Positions 37,320-47,347 of a DNA stretch of 64,000 nt are shown piece after piece. Numbering within the stretch: the stretch's first letter is position 1; each line of letters begins with the position of its first letter. The notes below the pieces were generated by a model. That model was not told the origin of the DNA, ran no database searches, and worked only from the letters and a program-made list of their open reading frames with translations. A program made the position numbers and the translations under genes. The DNA is from Psychrobacillus sp. FSL K6-2836 (GTDB taxonomy: Bacteria; Bacillota; Bacilli; Bacillales_A; Planococcaceae): assembly GCF_038003085.1 (NCBI RefSeq), contig NZ_JBBOOM010000001.1, forward strand, positions 3,472,001-3,536,000, read 5' to 3'.

Positions 37320-38433
37320 GTTTAAAGAACCTATTTATGTTACAAGACCATTGCTTCCAGATGTTTATGATCTTAATAGTAAGCTTAAAGAAGTTTGGGA
37401 GAGTAAATGGCTAACTAATAGTGGTCCGCAGCAAACCAAGTTAGAACTTGAATTAAAAAACTACTTAGATGTAGAAAATTTATCTTTATTTAATAATGGT
37501 ACATCCGCATTACTCTTAGGTTTAAAAGCTTTAAACCTTACAGGAGAAGTGATTACTACTCCATTTACTTTTCCCGCAACTGTTCAAGCTCTTGATTGGA
37601 ATAATTTAACTCCTGTTTTTTGTGATATAGAACCTACAACACTTACCCTAGACGCAGCAAAAATCGAACCCCTCATTACTGAAAAAACTTCTGCAATTCT
37701 TGGTGTTCACACATTTGGAAATCCATGTGATGTCGAACAAATTCAATTAATCGCAAACAAATATAATTTGAAGCTAATTTACGATGGTGCCCATACATTC
37801 GGGACTAATCTAAATAATAAACCTATTGGTTATTATGGCGATATGACGATGTTCAGCTTTCATGCAACAAAGCTATTTAATACAGTTGAAGGTGGAGCAT
37901 TGACATTTAGAGACAATAGTTTAGTTGAAAAACTAAGCCTTCTAAAAAATTTCGGAATCGCAAATCCAGAGGAAGTTGTTCTTTCAGGACTAAATGCAAA
38001 GTTAAACGAAATTCAGGCGGTAGTTGGACTTGAAGTATTAAAGCTTGTGGAAACCGAACGGAAGAAAAGGCATCAAATAAAAAGAGCTTATGAATCGTAT
38101 TTGAAAGATGTACCTGGTATTAACGTGTTGACGAAATTAGAAGGTGAATGCAGCAGTTATCAATATTTTGTCATTCAAATAGATGAAGAGTTGTATGGTA
38201 AAACAAGGGATTGGCTACACAAGAAACTAAAAGAGTACAACGTATTTACGCGAAAATATTTCTATCCTTTATGTAGTGACTTTGAGTGGTACGAGCATTT
38301 GGAATCAGCTCGTAAAGAAAATCTTCCAGTTGCTCAAAAAGCTATTACCCAAGTGCTAGCTATGCCGTTTTATGGTGAATTGCAACTTGAATCAGTGGAG
38401 GAAATTTGTAAAGTGATTCGTGATTCAATATGA
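37306..38433 (+). CDS. DegT/DnrJ/EryC1/StrS nucleotide-sugar aminotransferase
   Basis: About 375 residues, PLP-dependent. It contains [38 protein letters not shown] and the PLP-binding lysine in [19 protein letters not shown]. With RfbA and RfbB next to it, the substrate is probably dTDP-4-keto-6-deoxyglucose or its isomer. Homology to the family begins at about [14 protein letters not shown], right behind GAGGAGG (37293-37299), where the only start-like codons are ATT 37306 and ATA 37309. Upstream ATGs at 37234 and 37258 lie in the ATP-grasp gene and add non-family residues. It overlaps that gene by 14 bp. Confidence 0.88.
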   Translation: MIEIKFKEPIYVTRPLLPDVYDLNSKLKEVWESKWLTNSGPQQTKLELELKNYLDVENLSLFNNGTSALLLGLKALNLTGEVITTPFTFPATVQALDWNNLTPVFCDIEPTTLTLDAAKIEPLITEKTSAILGVHTFGNPCDVEQIQLIANKYNLKLIYDGAHTFGTNLNNKPIGYYGDMTMFSFHATKLFNTVEGGALTFRDNSLVEKLSLLKNFGIANPEEVVLSGLNAKLNEIQAVVGLEVLKLVETERKKRHQIKRAYESYLKDVPGINVLTKLEGECSSYQYFVIQIDEELYGKTRDWLHKKLKEYNVFTRKYFYPLCSDFEWYEHLESARKENLPVAQKAITQVLAMPFYGELQLESVEEICKVIRDSI

Positions 38434-39308
38434 AGGGAATTATTTTAGCTGGTGGTACTGGTACTCGTTTATATCCGCTAACAAAAGCTATCTCTAAGCA
38501 AATGCTACCAGTTTACGATAAACCAATGATTTATTATCCTCTATCCGTCTTAATGCTCGCGGGAATAAGAGACATATTAATTATTTCTACTCCAAGAGAT
38601 ATAGAGGGATTTCAAGAGTTATTGGGTGACGGTACTAAAATAGGAATGGATTTGACTTATGCTGTTCAAGAATATCCAACTGGTTTAGCGGACGCCTTTA
38701 TTATTGGTGAAAAGTTTATAGGTGATTCCCCAGTTGCCTTAGTGCTAGGGGACAACGTTTTTTATGGATCTAATTTTGGTTATAAAGTACAGGAAGTAGC
38801 CTCTACTTTGTCAAAAGGTGCGTTTATATTTGGGTGTTATGTAAAGGATCCAAGAGCATATGGGGTTGTGGAAGTAGATGAACAAGGCAATGCAATTTCA
38901 ATAGAAGAAAAACCAGAAAACCCAAAATCTTTCAATGCAGTACCAGGACTATACTTTTTTGATAACAAAGTGATAAACATTGCAAAAAAGGTAATACCTT
39001 CATCTCGTGGAGAAATAGAAATAACCTCTATTATAAATGAGTATCTTAAATTAGGAGAATTGAAAGTAAAAATCATGGGGCGGGGGTTAGCTTGGTTAGA
39101 TACAGGAACTCATGAGTCTCTACTAGAAGCATCGAATTTTGTAGAAGCAATTCAAAACAGACAAGGATTATATGTTTCTTGTATTGAAGAGATAGCTTTC
39201 CGCAGAAACTATATTTCTAGAGAGCAATTGTTACAACTCGCAGAACCTTTAATGAAGACAAATTATGGACAGTATTTGGTTGATGTTGCGACTTCTAATA
39301 GAGCATAG
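38430..39308 (+). CDS. rfbA: Glucose-1-phosphate thymidylyltransferase
   Basis: A 292-residue enzyme of normal RmlA length. The nucleotide-binding [30 protein letters not shown] is followed by [16 protein letters not shown] and [18 protein letters not shown]. It makes dTDP-glucose from dTTP and glucose-1-phosphate. It overlaps the aminotransferase gene by 4 bp (ATGA). Confidence 0.95.
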   Translation: MKGIILAGGTGTRLYPLTKAISKQMLPVYDKPMIYYPLSVLMLAGIRDILIISTPRDIEGFQELLGDGTKIGMDLTYAVQEYPTGLADAFIIGEKFIGDSPVALVLGDNVFYGSNFGYKVQEVASTLSKGAFIFGCYVKDPRAYGVVEVDEQGNAISIEEKPENPKSFNAVPGLYFFDNKVINIAKKVIPSSRGEIEITSIINEYLKLGELKVKIMGRGLAWLDTGTHESLLEASNFVEAIQNRQGLYVSCIEEIAFRRNYISREQLLQLAEPLMKTNYGQYLVDVATSNRA

Positions 39309-39319
39309 AGGAGATTAAG

Positions 39320-40342
39320 ATGAATATTTTAGTTACAGGTGGAGCAGGATTCATCGGGTCGAATTTTATACGATATATGCTATCGAAATATAATTACACC
39401 ATAGTCAATCTGGATTTGTTAACTTACGCTGGTAATCTCCAAAGCTTACAAGATATACAACCAATGGAAAGATATCATTTTGTTAAAGGAGATATTTGTG
39501 ATCGTGAACTTTTAACTAAACTCTTTCAACAATTCGATATTCAAACTGTTATACATTTTGCAGCTGAATCTCATGTAGACAACAGTATTAATAATCCTGA
39601 AGTTTTTTTAAAAACGAATGTGTTAGGAACACAAGCTTTGTTAGATGTTGCAAAACAATATTGGAAGATAAATAAAATGGATAAGTATTCTACTGAATAT
39701 AGAGAAAATGTTAAATTTGTTCAAATTTCTACGGATGAAGTTTATGGTGCTTTAGGTAAAGATGGATATTTTACAGAAAAGACGCCTCTCTCTCCGAATA
39801 GTCCTTACTCAGCCTCCAAAGCTTCAGCAGATATGGTAGTACGAGCATATTATGAAACTTATAAACTCCCTGTTATCACTACAAGGTGCTCAAATAATTA
39901 CGGTCCATATCAAAATCATGAAAAGTTAATTCCGTTGATTATCTCTCAAGCTTTAAAGGATCAACCTTTTCCAGTATATGGTGATGGAAAACAAGTAAGG
40001 GATTGGTTACACGTAGATGATCATTGTACTGCTATTGATGTAGTGTTCCATCATGGAAGGCTTGGCGAAGTATATAACATAGGTGGAAATAATGAAAAAG
40101 AAAACATAGAAACCATTAAATTGATTTTAAATTATTTAAATAAGAGTGAGAATTTAATCCAATTTGTATTTGATCGTCTAGGGCACGATAGGAGATATGC
40201 AATCGATAATTCTAAAATGAGTAGAGAGTTGGGATGGTCTCCATCTTATTCATTCAATGAAGGTCTTGCAAAAACAATTCAATGGTATATAGAAAATAAT
40301 GCTTGGATGAACAAAGTAGCTTCAAAATATCAATTTAGATAG
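39320..40342 (+). CDS. rfbB: dTDP-glucose 4,6-dehydratase
   Basis: A 340-residue short-chain dehydrogenase with the NAD site TGGAGFIGSNF, STDEVYG, the catalytic Tyr/Lys pair in PYSASKASAD, and NNYGPYQ. It converts dTDP-glucose to dTDP-4-keto-6-deoxyglucose. RfbC and RfbD, needed for rhamnose, are absent from the locus, so the product probably goes to the aminotransferase. Ribosome site AGAGGAGAT. Confidence 0.95.
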   Translation: MNILVTGGAGFIGSNFIRYMLSKYNYTIVNLDLLTYAGNLQSLQDIQPMERYHFVKGDICDRELLTKLFQQFDIQTVIHFAAESHVDNSINNPEVFLKTNVLGTQALLDVAKQYWKINKMDKYSTEYRENVKFVQISTDEVYGALGKDGYFTEKTPLSPNSPYSASKASADMVVRAYYETYKLPVITTRCSNNYGPYQNHEKLIPLIISQALKDQPFPVYGDGKQVRDWLHVDDHCTAIDVVFHHGRLGEVYNIGGNNEKENIETIKLILNYLNKSENLIQFVFDRLGHDRRYAIDNSKMSRELGWSPSYSFNEGLAKTIQWYIENNAWMNKVASKYQFR

Positions 40343-40456
40343 TAGTGTAATTAAATTCAACTCACGGTTCATTAAAGTAAGTACAGCAATTAATATTAAT
40401 GTCGAAAGTCTATATAAATTATTTCTTCGTTTACATCAATGGAATGAGGGATGTTA

Positions 40457-41557
40457 ATGAGAATTGTTCAACTGATCACACATATGCATGAAGTAGGGGG
40501 GGCTCAAGTACATGTTCGAGACCTTTCCAAAAGACTTGCACAGGAAGGGCATCATATTTCCATTCTATACGGAACAGAAAAAAAACTTGCAGATGAGCTA
40601 TATGTAAATGAAATTGAGTACATTCCAATAAAGCACTTATTAAGGAATATGCATTTGGTCAAGGATTTACTCGCTTTTTTTGAAATGCGAAAATCATTGA
40701 AACAAATGAACCCTGATATAGTTGCCATTCATTCTTCCAAAGCTGGCATACTTGGGAGAGTTGCTTGTTGGTCACTTCGGATTCCTTTCGTATTTACAGC
40801 TCATGGTTGGGCGTTCACAGAAGGTGTAGGAAAAAATAAACAGGTTTTTTATCGCAGGGTAGAAAAGTGGATAGGTAAAATAACGAAAAAAGTTATTACC
40901 GTTTGTGATTATGACAGAATTCTAGCATTGCAGCATCAAGTTCTAACTTCCACAAAACTAGAAACGATTCACAACGGTGTGATGGATCAAAGTAATCCAA
41001 ACAATCCATTAGTACCTACTGAAATGGTGAAAATTTTAATGGTTGCCCGTTTTGATACACCGAAAAGACATTTAGAACTTTTAGAGGCTCTGTCCCTTAT
41101 TAAGGATTTAAATTGGTATATGATATTTGCAGGTGATGGAAGGCTGAAAGAACAATGTGCCCAATATGTTCAAGAGCATAACATGGGGCATAAAGTAACT
41201 TTTTTAGGTAATCATTCTAACGTTTCGGAACTACTAATGGATGCGGATATTTTTGTGTTGACCTCATCGTGGGAGGGGTTGCCACTTTCAATATTAGAAG
41301 CGATGTCGCACGGACTACCAATTGTTGCCTCTAATGTAGGTGGAGTCAAGGAAGCGGTTAGGAATTCTGAAAACGGATATTTAATTCACCATAATTTACC
41401 TGAATTACTTTCCACTTTAATAGAAAATCCTTCGCTTCGAAAAAAGATGGGCAAAAAAAGTCGTGAAATATATGAAACTAGTTTTACATTTGAAAGGATG
41501 TATTATAAAACCTTTCTTACGTATAAAAACTTAATAAAATTGGGGGAAAAAGATTGA
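40457..41557 (+). CDS. Glycosyltransferase family 4
   Basis: About 366 residues, GT-B fold. N-terminal MRIVQLITHMHEVGGAQVHV, then VARFDTPKRHLELLEAL and the ADIFVLTSSWEGLPLSILEAMSHGLPIVAS donor site. It resembles EpsD/EpsF-type transferases of Bacillus exopolysaccharide loci. ATG 40457 has GAGGGA 6 nt upstream; ATG 40451 would start inside that site. A gap of about 115 bp before it could hold an internal promoter. Confidence 0.9.
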   Translation: MRIVQLITHMHEVGGAQVHVRDLSKRLAQEGHHISILYGTEKKLADELYVNEIEYIPIKHLLRNMHLVKDLLAFFEMRKSLKQMNPDIVAIHSSKAGILGRVACWSLRIPFVFTAHGWAFTEGVGKNKQVFYRRVEKWIGKITKKVITVCDYDRILALQHQVLTSTKLETIHNGVMDQSNPNNPLVPTEMVKILMVARFDTPKRHLELLEALSLIKDLNWYMIFAGDGRLKEQCAQYVQEHNMGHKVTFLGNHSNVSELLMDADIFVLTSSWEGLPLSILEAMSHGLPIVASNVGGVKEAVRNSENGYLIHHNLPELLSTLIENPSLRKKMGKKSREIYETSFTFERMYYKTFLTYKNLIKLGEKD

Positions 41558-42462
41558 AGGTACTAGTTACAGGAGCGGCAGGATTTATAGGATCATACGT
41601 GGTACAAGAGCTTTTAGATCATCAATATTCAGTAGTTGCTTTAGATAATTTATCTAAAGGTAATAAAAGCAGGGTATCTTTGGGTGCTACCTTTTATGAA
41701 GCAGATATTAATAGCGAAGAAATAGGACATATTTTTCAGTTTGAACAGCCTGACTTTGTTATCCATTTAGCAGCTCAATCCTCGGTACTTGAATCTATGG
41801 AGAGACCAATAGAAGATTGCCAAGCGAATGTTCTAGGTACACTCAATATTCTCCGGCTTTCCAATCAATTTAATGTGAAAAAGTTTATATTAGCTTCCTC
41901 AGCAGCTGTTTATGGGAATCCAACTTCTTTGCCAGTAAAAGAGAATTCAAAATTGGCTCCTCTTTCTTTTTATGCATTATCTAAAATTTCCGCGGAGAAT
42001 TATGTACACTTATATGAAAAAATGTTTGGCCTTAAAAGCTGTATACTACGATTTTCTAATGTGTTTGGACCCAATCAGGAGAGTGGGGTAATTGACAGTT
42101 TATTAAATCGAATTTCCAGAATGGAAGCACCGATTATTAACAATGGTAGTCAAACGAGGGATTTTATCTATGTAAAAGATGTTGCCGCCGCTTGTCTTAC
42201 AGCATTAGTTTCTTATGAAACGGGTGTCTTCCAAATTAGCTCAGGCATAGAAACAACGATTAATGAATTATTTAAGCTAATCTCTCATGTTACCAATATA
42301 GAAATAGAGCCGCTTATAAAAGAATTAGATGCTTCGGAGATTAAACGAAGTGTACTCTCAAATGAAAAAGCTGTAAACCTACTGCATTGGGAACCTAATT
42401 ATTCATTGGAAGAGGGTATAGAAGAAATTATTCAATCTTATAATATGGTGGAACAATTATAA
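41554..42462 (+). CDS. NAD-dependent epimerase/dehydratase (GalE-like)
   Basis: A 302-residue extended SDR. NAD site TGAAGFIGSYV, HLAAQSSVLESM, the serine in ASSAAVYG, the YALSK catalytic pair and RFSNVFGPNQ. It probably epimerises or reduces a UDP- or dTDP-sugar used by the locus. The start is TTG 41554, overlapping the previous stop by 4 bp behind TGGGGGAAA. Confidence 0.88.
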   Translation: MKVLVTGAAGFIGSYVVQELLDHQYSVVALDNLSKGNKSRVSLGATFYEADINSEEIGHIFQFEQPDFVIHLAAQSSVLESMERPIEDCQANVLGTLNILRLSNQFNVKKFILASSAAVYGNPTSLPVKENSKLAPLSFYALSKISAENYVHLYEKMFGLKSCILRFSNVFGPNQESGVIDSLLNRISRMEAPIINNGSQTRDFIYVKDVAAACLTALVSYETGVFQISSGIETTINELFKLISHVTNIEIEPLIKELDASEIKRSVLSNEKAVNLLHWEPNYSLEEGIEEIIQSYNMVEQL

Positions 42463-42477
42463 ACGAAGGAGGATTAT

Positions 42478-44112
42478 TTGAAGCTTATTAGTATTAAATC
42501 TTATTCACATTTAGAAGTTTACGAACAGGACTGGAATAAGATAACAGAGGAAAACGAAAATACTAATCCCTTTATAGAATACGAGTTTGTATATAACTGG
42601 TGGAAAATATTGGGGTCTAAAGAAGATGTAGAAATCTTAGCAGTACAGGATCATAATCGGGTTATTGCCTTTTTTCCCTTTCAATTCAAAAAAACATGGT
42701 TTGGCTATATGTGTCACTTTTTAGCTTTTGGAGTAGCAAACTATATGGATATTATTGTTAGGAGATCTGATGCAAGCCGAGCCATTATGTTTGTATTGGA
42801 TGAAATGATAAGTAGAAAAAAAAGCATCGTATTTTATCTCCATGGATTATTAGAGAGTACGAATACTCCGTATGCATTATCACAGTATGTAAATGCAAGG
42901 AATTTGAAAGAACGCCACTTTTCCATTATTACACCGTTTATAAATCTTGAGAATCTAGATGTCGATGAGTATATGAAATCTCGAAAAAAACTGCATGGGA
43001 TGGATCGACGGGACAAGAGGTTAAGGGGGTTAGGTGAAATTTCCTTACAACTATTGGAGTCTAATGATATGGACGAGATAGTTAGATTGCATAAGCGACG
43101 ATGGGAGAAGAAAAATGACACAAGCGGCTTTTCTTCAGAAAGTAAGCTGGAGTTCTTTAGATATCTAGCTGAGTTACCCAAAGGAAAGTTTTCAGTTCGT
43201 TTAACAACACTTCAAGTACAAGAAGAAAAGGTTGCTTTTACGTATGGATTTACTTGTCGTACACGTTATTTAGGATATGTATTAGGACATGATTCGGATT
43301 TTGATTGTTATGGGCCAGGCAGATTATTGATAAAAGAAAAAGTTAGCCATTTAATATCCGAAGGGTTTCTAAAATTGGATATGAGTATTGGGTATGAACC
43401 TTATAAGATGGATTGGAATACTGATGTGGACTATACAAGAAAATCTATATTTTCTACAAATACCATACGGGCAAAGACTATTAGAAATATACTATGGATC
43501 AAGAATATACTTATTTCTAAAGTAAAAAAATACAGAGCTGTTGTGTTGTTTCGAAGAAATACGATAGGGAAAGTTAGATACTTTCTACGTCAAAAAGGAA
43601 GTTTTAGATATAAGATAAGAGTTATTAATAGGAAGTTATTTCCCTTTATCTTTGACAAGAGATCTTATGTAATTGGGAAAATTTCAAACTTTGAAGTGGT
43701 CGAGGACACAGAGACTAGCTTTAAAGAACTATCTCCAAATTTAGCTCTCACCTCTGAACATGAACGAAAAGAAATTTTACAGAAAATTTATAATGGATAT
43801 GCAGGATTCTATTCAGAAGACATATTAAAAGCATTTTGGGTAAATGAAAATGTCATACGATTAGATGATGTTGAGGTAGTCCTTAATCTAAAAAAAAGAA
43901 GCATTTATATACGAGATTGGAAAAATGAAAATATTCTACAAGTTCTAGGGTTTGTGAATTCTCATTATAAAGGGAAAGATATATTTGTAAGTGTTCATAC
44001 AAAGGATAAGGAAAGTGTTAAATTACTAACCCAACTTGGGTTTCAGTGGACCGAGAAAGTTTCTTTTATAAGAGTCTTAGGAAAAACTAAAACTAGTAGA
44101 GAAAAATTCTAA
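42478..44112 (+). CDS. GNAT/BioF2-like acyltransferase, long form
   Basis: A 544-residue protein. Residues 1-330 match the GNAT/CelD-like acetyltransferase group (Acetyltransf_6), with DRRDKRLRGLG and MSIGYEPYKMDW. A basic linker (340-420) leads to a C-terminal domain of about 120 residues with GNAT-like features (VHTKDKESVKLLTQLGFQW). Two acyltransferase-like domains in one chain are unusual. It may acylate the sugar polymer or its precursor. The start is TTG 42478 directly after AGGAGG. Confidence 0.7.
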   Translation: MKLISIKSYSHLEVYEQDWNKITEENENTNPFIEYEFVYNWWKILGSKEDVEILAVQDHNRVIAFFPFQFKKTWFGYMCHFLAFGVANYMDIIVRRSDASRAIMFVLDEMISRKKSIVFYLHGLLESTNTPYALSQYVNARNLKERHFSIITPFINLENLDVDEYMKSRKKLHGMDRRDKRLRGLGEISLQLLESNDMDEIVRLHKRRWEKKNDTSGFSSESKLEFFRYLAELPKGKFSVRLTTLQVQEEKVAFTYGFTCRTRYLGYVLGHDSDFDCYGPGRLLIKEKVSHLISEGFLKLDMSIGYEPYKMDWNTDVDYTRKSIFSTNTIRAKTIRNILWIKNILISKVKKYRAVVLFRRNTIGKVRYFLRQKGSFRYKIRVINRKLFPFIFDKRSYVIGKISNFEVVEDTETSFKELSPNLALTSEHERKEILQKIYNGYAGFYSEDILKAFWVNENVIRLDDVEVVLNLKKRSIYIRDWKNENILQVLGFVNSHYKGKDIFVSVHTKDKESVKLLTQLGFQWTEKVSFIRVLGKTKTSREKF

Positions 44113-44162
44113 AAGAAAAGAAGGGTGCCACAATAATCCTAGTAAAGCGAAAGCTTATAAAT

Positions 44163-44885
44163 TTGACTCTAGTAAATTGCTACTTTTTAAAAACTGGTGA
44201 AATTCCATTACAACCTGCGCACCTTATCGGTTTTTCACATGCCTATCGACCAGTTAACCAATTAATAAAACAAAATACATTACTTATCGATTTGACAAAA
44301 ACTGAAGAACAGTTGTTGAATGACCTTCATCGTACAAATAGAAAACAAATTCGACAAGCAGCTAAGCACGATTTTCAAATAGAGGTATTAGACCGTCCAA
44401 CCCTAGCAAATATCCGGGAATTTCAAAAATTTTACAATGAATTTGCCAAACATACGAATACGTATAAATGTGGTGCATTTCACATTAAAACAATGGAATT
44501 ATTAATGGAATCTAGTAATTTGATAATCACTAGAATAATAAGTAGCGGTAATAGTGAAATCCTTGCCTACCAAGTTTATATTAATGATGAGGAGACTGCC
44601 TTTTCTTTATACTCTGCATCTCACTTTAGATTAAAGGATAATGCAATTGATAAGCGGATGTTAAGTATAGCTAGCCGATATTTGTTTTGGCAAAGTATTC
44701 TATATTTTAAAAGAAGAAAAAATTTGGTGTATGACATGGGTGGATTAACCACAAATGAAAATATTAGTAGTTTCAAAATTGAGTTCGGTGGTGAAATTAC
44801 AGAAGTATATTCAGGGTATGAAGCAACATCAATTCTTGGGAAATTAGTGCTCTTTGGACGAATGATTAAACTGAGGAAAGGATGA
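44163..44885 (+). CDS. FemAB/GNAT-like acyl or aminoacyl transferase
   Basis: About 240 residues. The segment LLNDLHRTNRKQIRQAAKHDF is the hallmark of FemAB-like proteins, and YDMGGLTTNENISSFKIEFGGE is the matching C-terminal GNAT motif. Relatives transfer amino acids to cell-wall precursors or acyl groups to sugars. TTG 44163 is the first conventional start but has no ribosome site. The frame stays open upstream, and ATA 44133 lies 8 nt behind AAGG, so the real protein may be ten residues longer. Confidence 0.75.
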   Translation: MTLVNCYFLKTGEIPLQPAHLIGFSHAYRPVNQLIKQNTLLIDLTKTEEQLLNDLHRTNRKQIRQAAKHDFQIEVLDRPTLANIREFQKFYNEFAKHTNTYKCGAFHIKTMELLMESSNLIITRIISSGNSEILAYQVYINDEETAFSLYSASHFRLKDNAIDKRMLSIASRYLFWQSILYFKRRKNLVYDMGGLTTNENISSFKIEFGGEITEVYSGYEATSILGKLVLFGRMIKLRKG

Positions 44886-44889
44886 GGAA

Positions 44890-45897
44890 CTGGGAGCTCT
44901 TATTATTTCATTGGACTTTGAGCTAAATTGGGGAGTACATGATGTTTATACAAAAGAAGAATATGGCAACAATATTTTGGGTGCACGTATAGCTATACCT
45001 CAAATACTTCAATTGTTTTTAAAATATGATATTCATGCAACATGGGCGATTGTTGGTATGCTGTATTGTAAGGATAAACAGGAACTTTTATCATATTTTA
45101 ACACGATGGATATACCTTATGAAAATACTGCATTTAGCCCAGTAATGAATCTATCCAATGTAGGGGCCAATGAAACGGTGGACCCTTATCATTTCGGCAT
45201 GTCATTAATCGATATGATACGAGAAACATCCAATCAAGAGATAGGAACACATACCTTTTCTCATTATTATTGCTTAGAAAATGGGCAAAATAAGGAGCAT
45301 TTCGAAAAGGATTTGAAGGCTGTTTCTTCCTTGGGAAAAACAGCATCTTTAGTTTTTCCAAGGAACCAAGTAAACCCACATTATTTACATGTATGCGAAA
45401 AGCTTGGAGTAAAGGCATACAGAGGAAATGAAAAGACCTGGATGTATAAAGCTCATACAAGTGAAAAAAATTCATGGCTGAAACGATTGTGTCGTCTAAT
45501 AGATGCATATGTAAATATATCTGGGAATCACACGTATTGTTTAAAGAATATCGAAACAGATCCAATTGTTAACATTCCTTCTAGTCGCTTCTTGAGACCT
45601 TATAATAGTAGATTTTCTATGTTAGAACAGCTTCGGCTCCGCCGTATTAAAAAAGGATTGACTAAGGCCGCAAAGAAAAACGAACTCTATCATTTATGGT
45701 GGCATCCGCATAATTTTGGGAGAGATACAAAGGAAAATATCCAATTTTTAGAAGAAATCTTAAAGCATGTCGACTATCTAAAGAACAAGTACAACTTTCA
45801 AAGTATGCATATGCGAGATGTTACGGACGTTTTAAAGATTATTACGTCAAAAATAGTAACGAAAAGTTACTATTTCCCATTTATTGTGATTTTTTAA
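44890..45897 (+). CDS. NodB-type polysaccharide deacetylase
   Basis: About 335 residues. The first strand ALIISLDFELNWGVHD is the metal-binding motif 1 and EIGTHTFSHYY is motif 2 with two His ligands. FPRNQVNPHYL and TWMYKA are later family features. Starting at TTG 44911 would cut the first beta strand, so I favour CTG 44890, which follows GGAAAGGA by 6 nt and overlaps the context of the previous stop. It probably removes acetyl groups from N-acetylated sugars of the polymer or precursor. It is the last gene of the locus. Confidence 0.85.
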   Translation: MGALIISLDFELNWGVHDVYTKEEYGNNILGARIAIPQILQLFLKYDIHATWAIVGMLYCKDKQELLSYFNTMDIPYENTAFSPVMNLSNVGANETVDPYHFGMSLIDMIRETSNQEIGTHTFSHYYCLENGQNKEHFEKDLKAVSSLGKTASLVFPRNQVNPHYLHVCEKLGVKAYRGNEKTWMYKAHTSEKNSWLKRLCRLIDAYVNISGNHTYCLKNIETDPIVNIPSSRFLRPYNSRFSMLEQLRLRRIKKGLTKAAKKNELYHLWWHPHNFGRDTKENIQFLEEILKHVDYLKNKYNFQSMHMRDVTDVLKIITSKIVTKSYYFPFIVIF

Positions 45898-45966
45898 TGT
45901 CTATAACGGGAATGTCTAATGCTAAAACACCTAATTTCCCAAGTGGACAGACAAACAAGAAGAATG

Positions 45967-45999
45967 GAGGGTCATACCTAGAAGATGATCCTCTACATA
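45967..45999 (+). terminator. Weak terminator at the end of the polysaccharide locus
   Basis: GAGGGTCAT and ATGATCCTC form a 9-bp stem with one G-T wobble and a 9-nt loop, followed by a T-rich stretch interrupted by ACA. No better candidate is seen before the convergent gene. Confidence 0.45.
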
Positions 46000-46021
46000 T
46001 TTTCCTAAACACTATCAATTA

Positions 46022-47236
46022 TTATGCTATACCATATTTCCGCTCAAGTTGAACAAGCTCAGCATCCTCGCTTCGATTTCCTACTATTAAATCTTTTAAA
46101 ATATGAGAGCCTAGCATACTATAAACAGTTCCATTTCCTCCATAACCGAGTAAATAGAATTGGTTTTGTTTGCTAGGATGTTGCCCGATAAATGGAATAT
46201 TATCTACGGACTCACCAAAGCTAGCAGCGTAGGCATAATCTATTCGTATATCATAATTAGGAAATAACTCTTTAGCCTGGTGTAATAAATTTTCCGCTCG
46301 TTTCTGAATGATTTCATCCGAGTGAGGGGCTTCTGTTTTATCCTCGTCTAATCCTCCAACAACTAATCTTCCTTCAACTGTTGAGCGAATGTATAAATAA
46401 GGTCGCTTTGTTTCCCAAATTAATGCTTGTTCATACCAATCACTAAACTCTGGGATTGGATTGCTAACAAATGCATAGGAACGATTAATATCGGCTCCAA
46501 TCCGTTTACCTACTGGAGTTGTTTCATAGCCAGTTGTGTAGACGATATGTTTGGCATAAAAAGATTGAGCAGAGGTGCGTATATCTAAATTATCGTTATC
46601 CTCAAATACATCCAACACCTCTGTATATGGAAATAAATGTACACCTAAATCCTCTAATTTAGTTAGTATTCCATGTACAAACTTCAGTGGATTAATCTCC
46701 GCATCACCAAATGTCACTAATGCTCCATTCTTGGCAAAAGGCATTTTTTCAGCCATTTCATTTCGTTCCCAATAGTCACAAGGAAACCCAAACTTTTTTA
46801 ATGTTTCATATTCTGTTTTTATCTTTTCTACATCGTTTTCATCGCTCGCATAACATATACTTGGTCTTCGGATGAAGTCTACTTCGATGGGTAGGTTCTT
46901 TGCTATATTCTCAAGGTCATCCATTGCTTCATAACAAAGCTGGTAAAAGCGAACGGCTTCCTTTTCCCCAATTTGTTCGATTAGTTCGTGTAGCATAATA
47001 TCATTCGAATATTGCAGGAGCCCTGTATTTGCGCTAGAGCTCCCTGTTGCCATCTCACGCTTGTCTAATATTGCTATTTTAAGACCACTATCTGCTAATG
47101 CAAGCGCAGTAAGTGATCCCGATATTCCGGAACCAACTATAACTGCATCATATATGTCTAGTAGTTCATAAGTAGTTTTTGGTGTGAATGGCGCTGTAGT
47201 AGTAGGCCAATAAAGAGATCCATTATGTATATTCAT
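46022..47236 (-). CDS. FAD-dependent oxidoreductase of the DAO family
   Basis: A 404-residue flavoenzyme. The dinucleotide-binding motif is AVIVGSGISGSLTALALADSG (about residues 32-52), then TGSSSANTGLLQYSND, and LLGYGGNGTVYSMLGSHIL near the C-terminus closes the FAD site. It resembles Bacillus YurR/DadA-like amine or amino-acid oxidases; the substrate is unknown. It is monocistronic on the minus strand, convergent with the polysaccharide locus. Confidence 0.85.
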   Translation of the reverse strand: MNIHNGSLYWPTTTAPFTPKTTYELLDIYDAVIVGSGISGSLTALALADSGLKIAILDKREMATGSSSANTGLLQYSNDIMLHELIEQIGEKEAVRFYQLCYEAMDDLENIAKNLPIEVDFIRRPSICYASDENDVEKIKTEYETLKKFGFPCDYWERNEMAEKMPFAKNGALVTFGDAEINPLKFVHGILTKLEDLGVHLFPYTEVLDVFEDNDNLDIRTSAQSFYAKHIVYTTGYETTPVGKRIGADINRSYAFVSNPIPEFSDWYEQALIWETKRPYLYIRSTVEGRLVVGGLDEDKTEAPHSDEIIQKRAENLLHQAKELFPNYDIRIDYAYAASFGESVDNIPFIGQHPSKQNQFYLLGYGGNGTVYSMLGSHILKDLIVGNRSEDAELVQLERKYGIA

Positions 47237-47308
47237 CTTTCGTACTCCATTCTATTAATTATTAATTTATATATATATACCCACTGTTTAATAGATTAAA
47301 TCTACTCA

Positions 47309-47317
47309 TGTTATAAT
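47309..47317 (+). promoter_or_regulatory. Extended -10 promoter of the ypcP-like gene
   Basis: TGTTATAAT gives a perfect -10 with the TG extension, 31 bp before the ATG of the exonuclease gene. No good -35 hexamer is present, which is common for extended -10 promoters. Confidence 0.6.
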
Positions 47318-47347
47318 AAGTAAACTATATTAAAAAGGGTGTTTATA

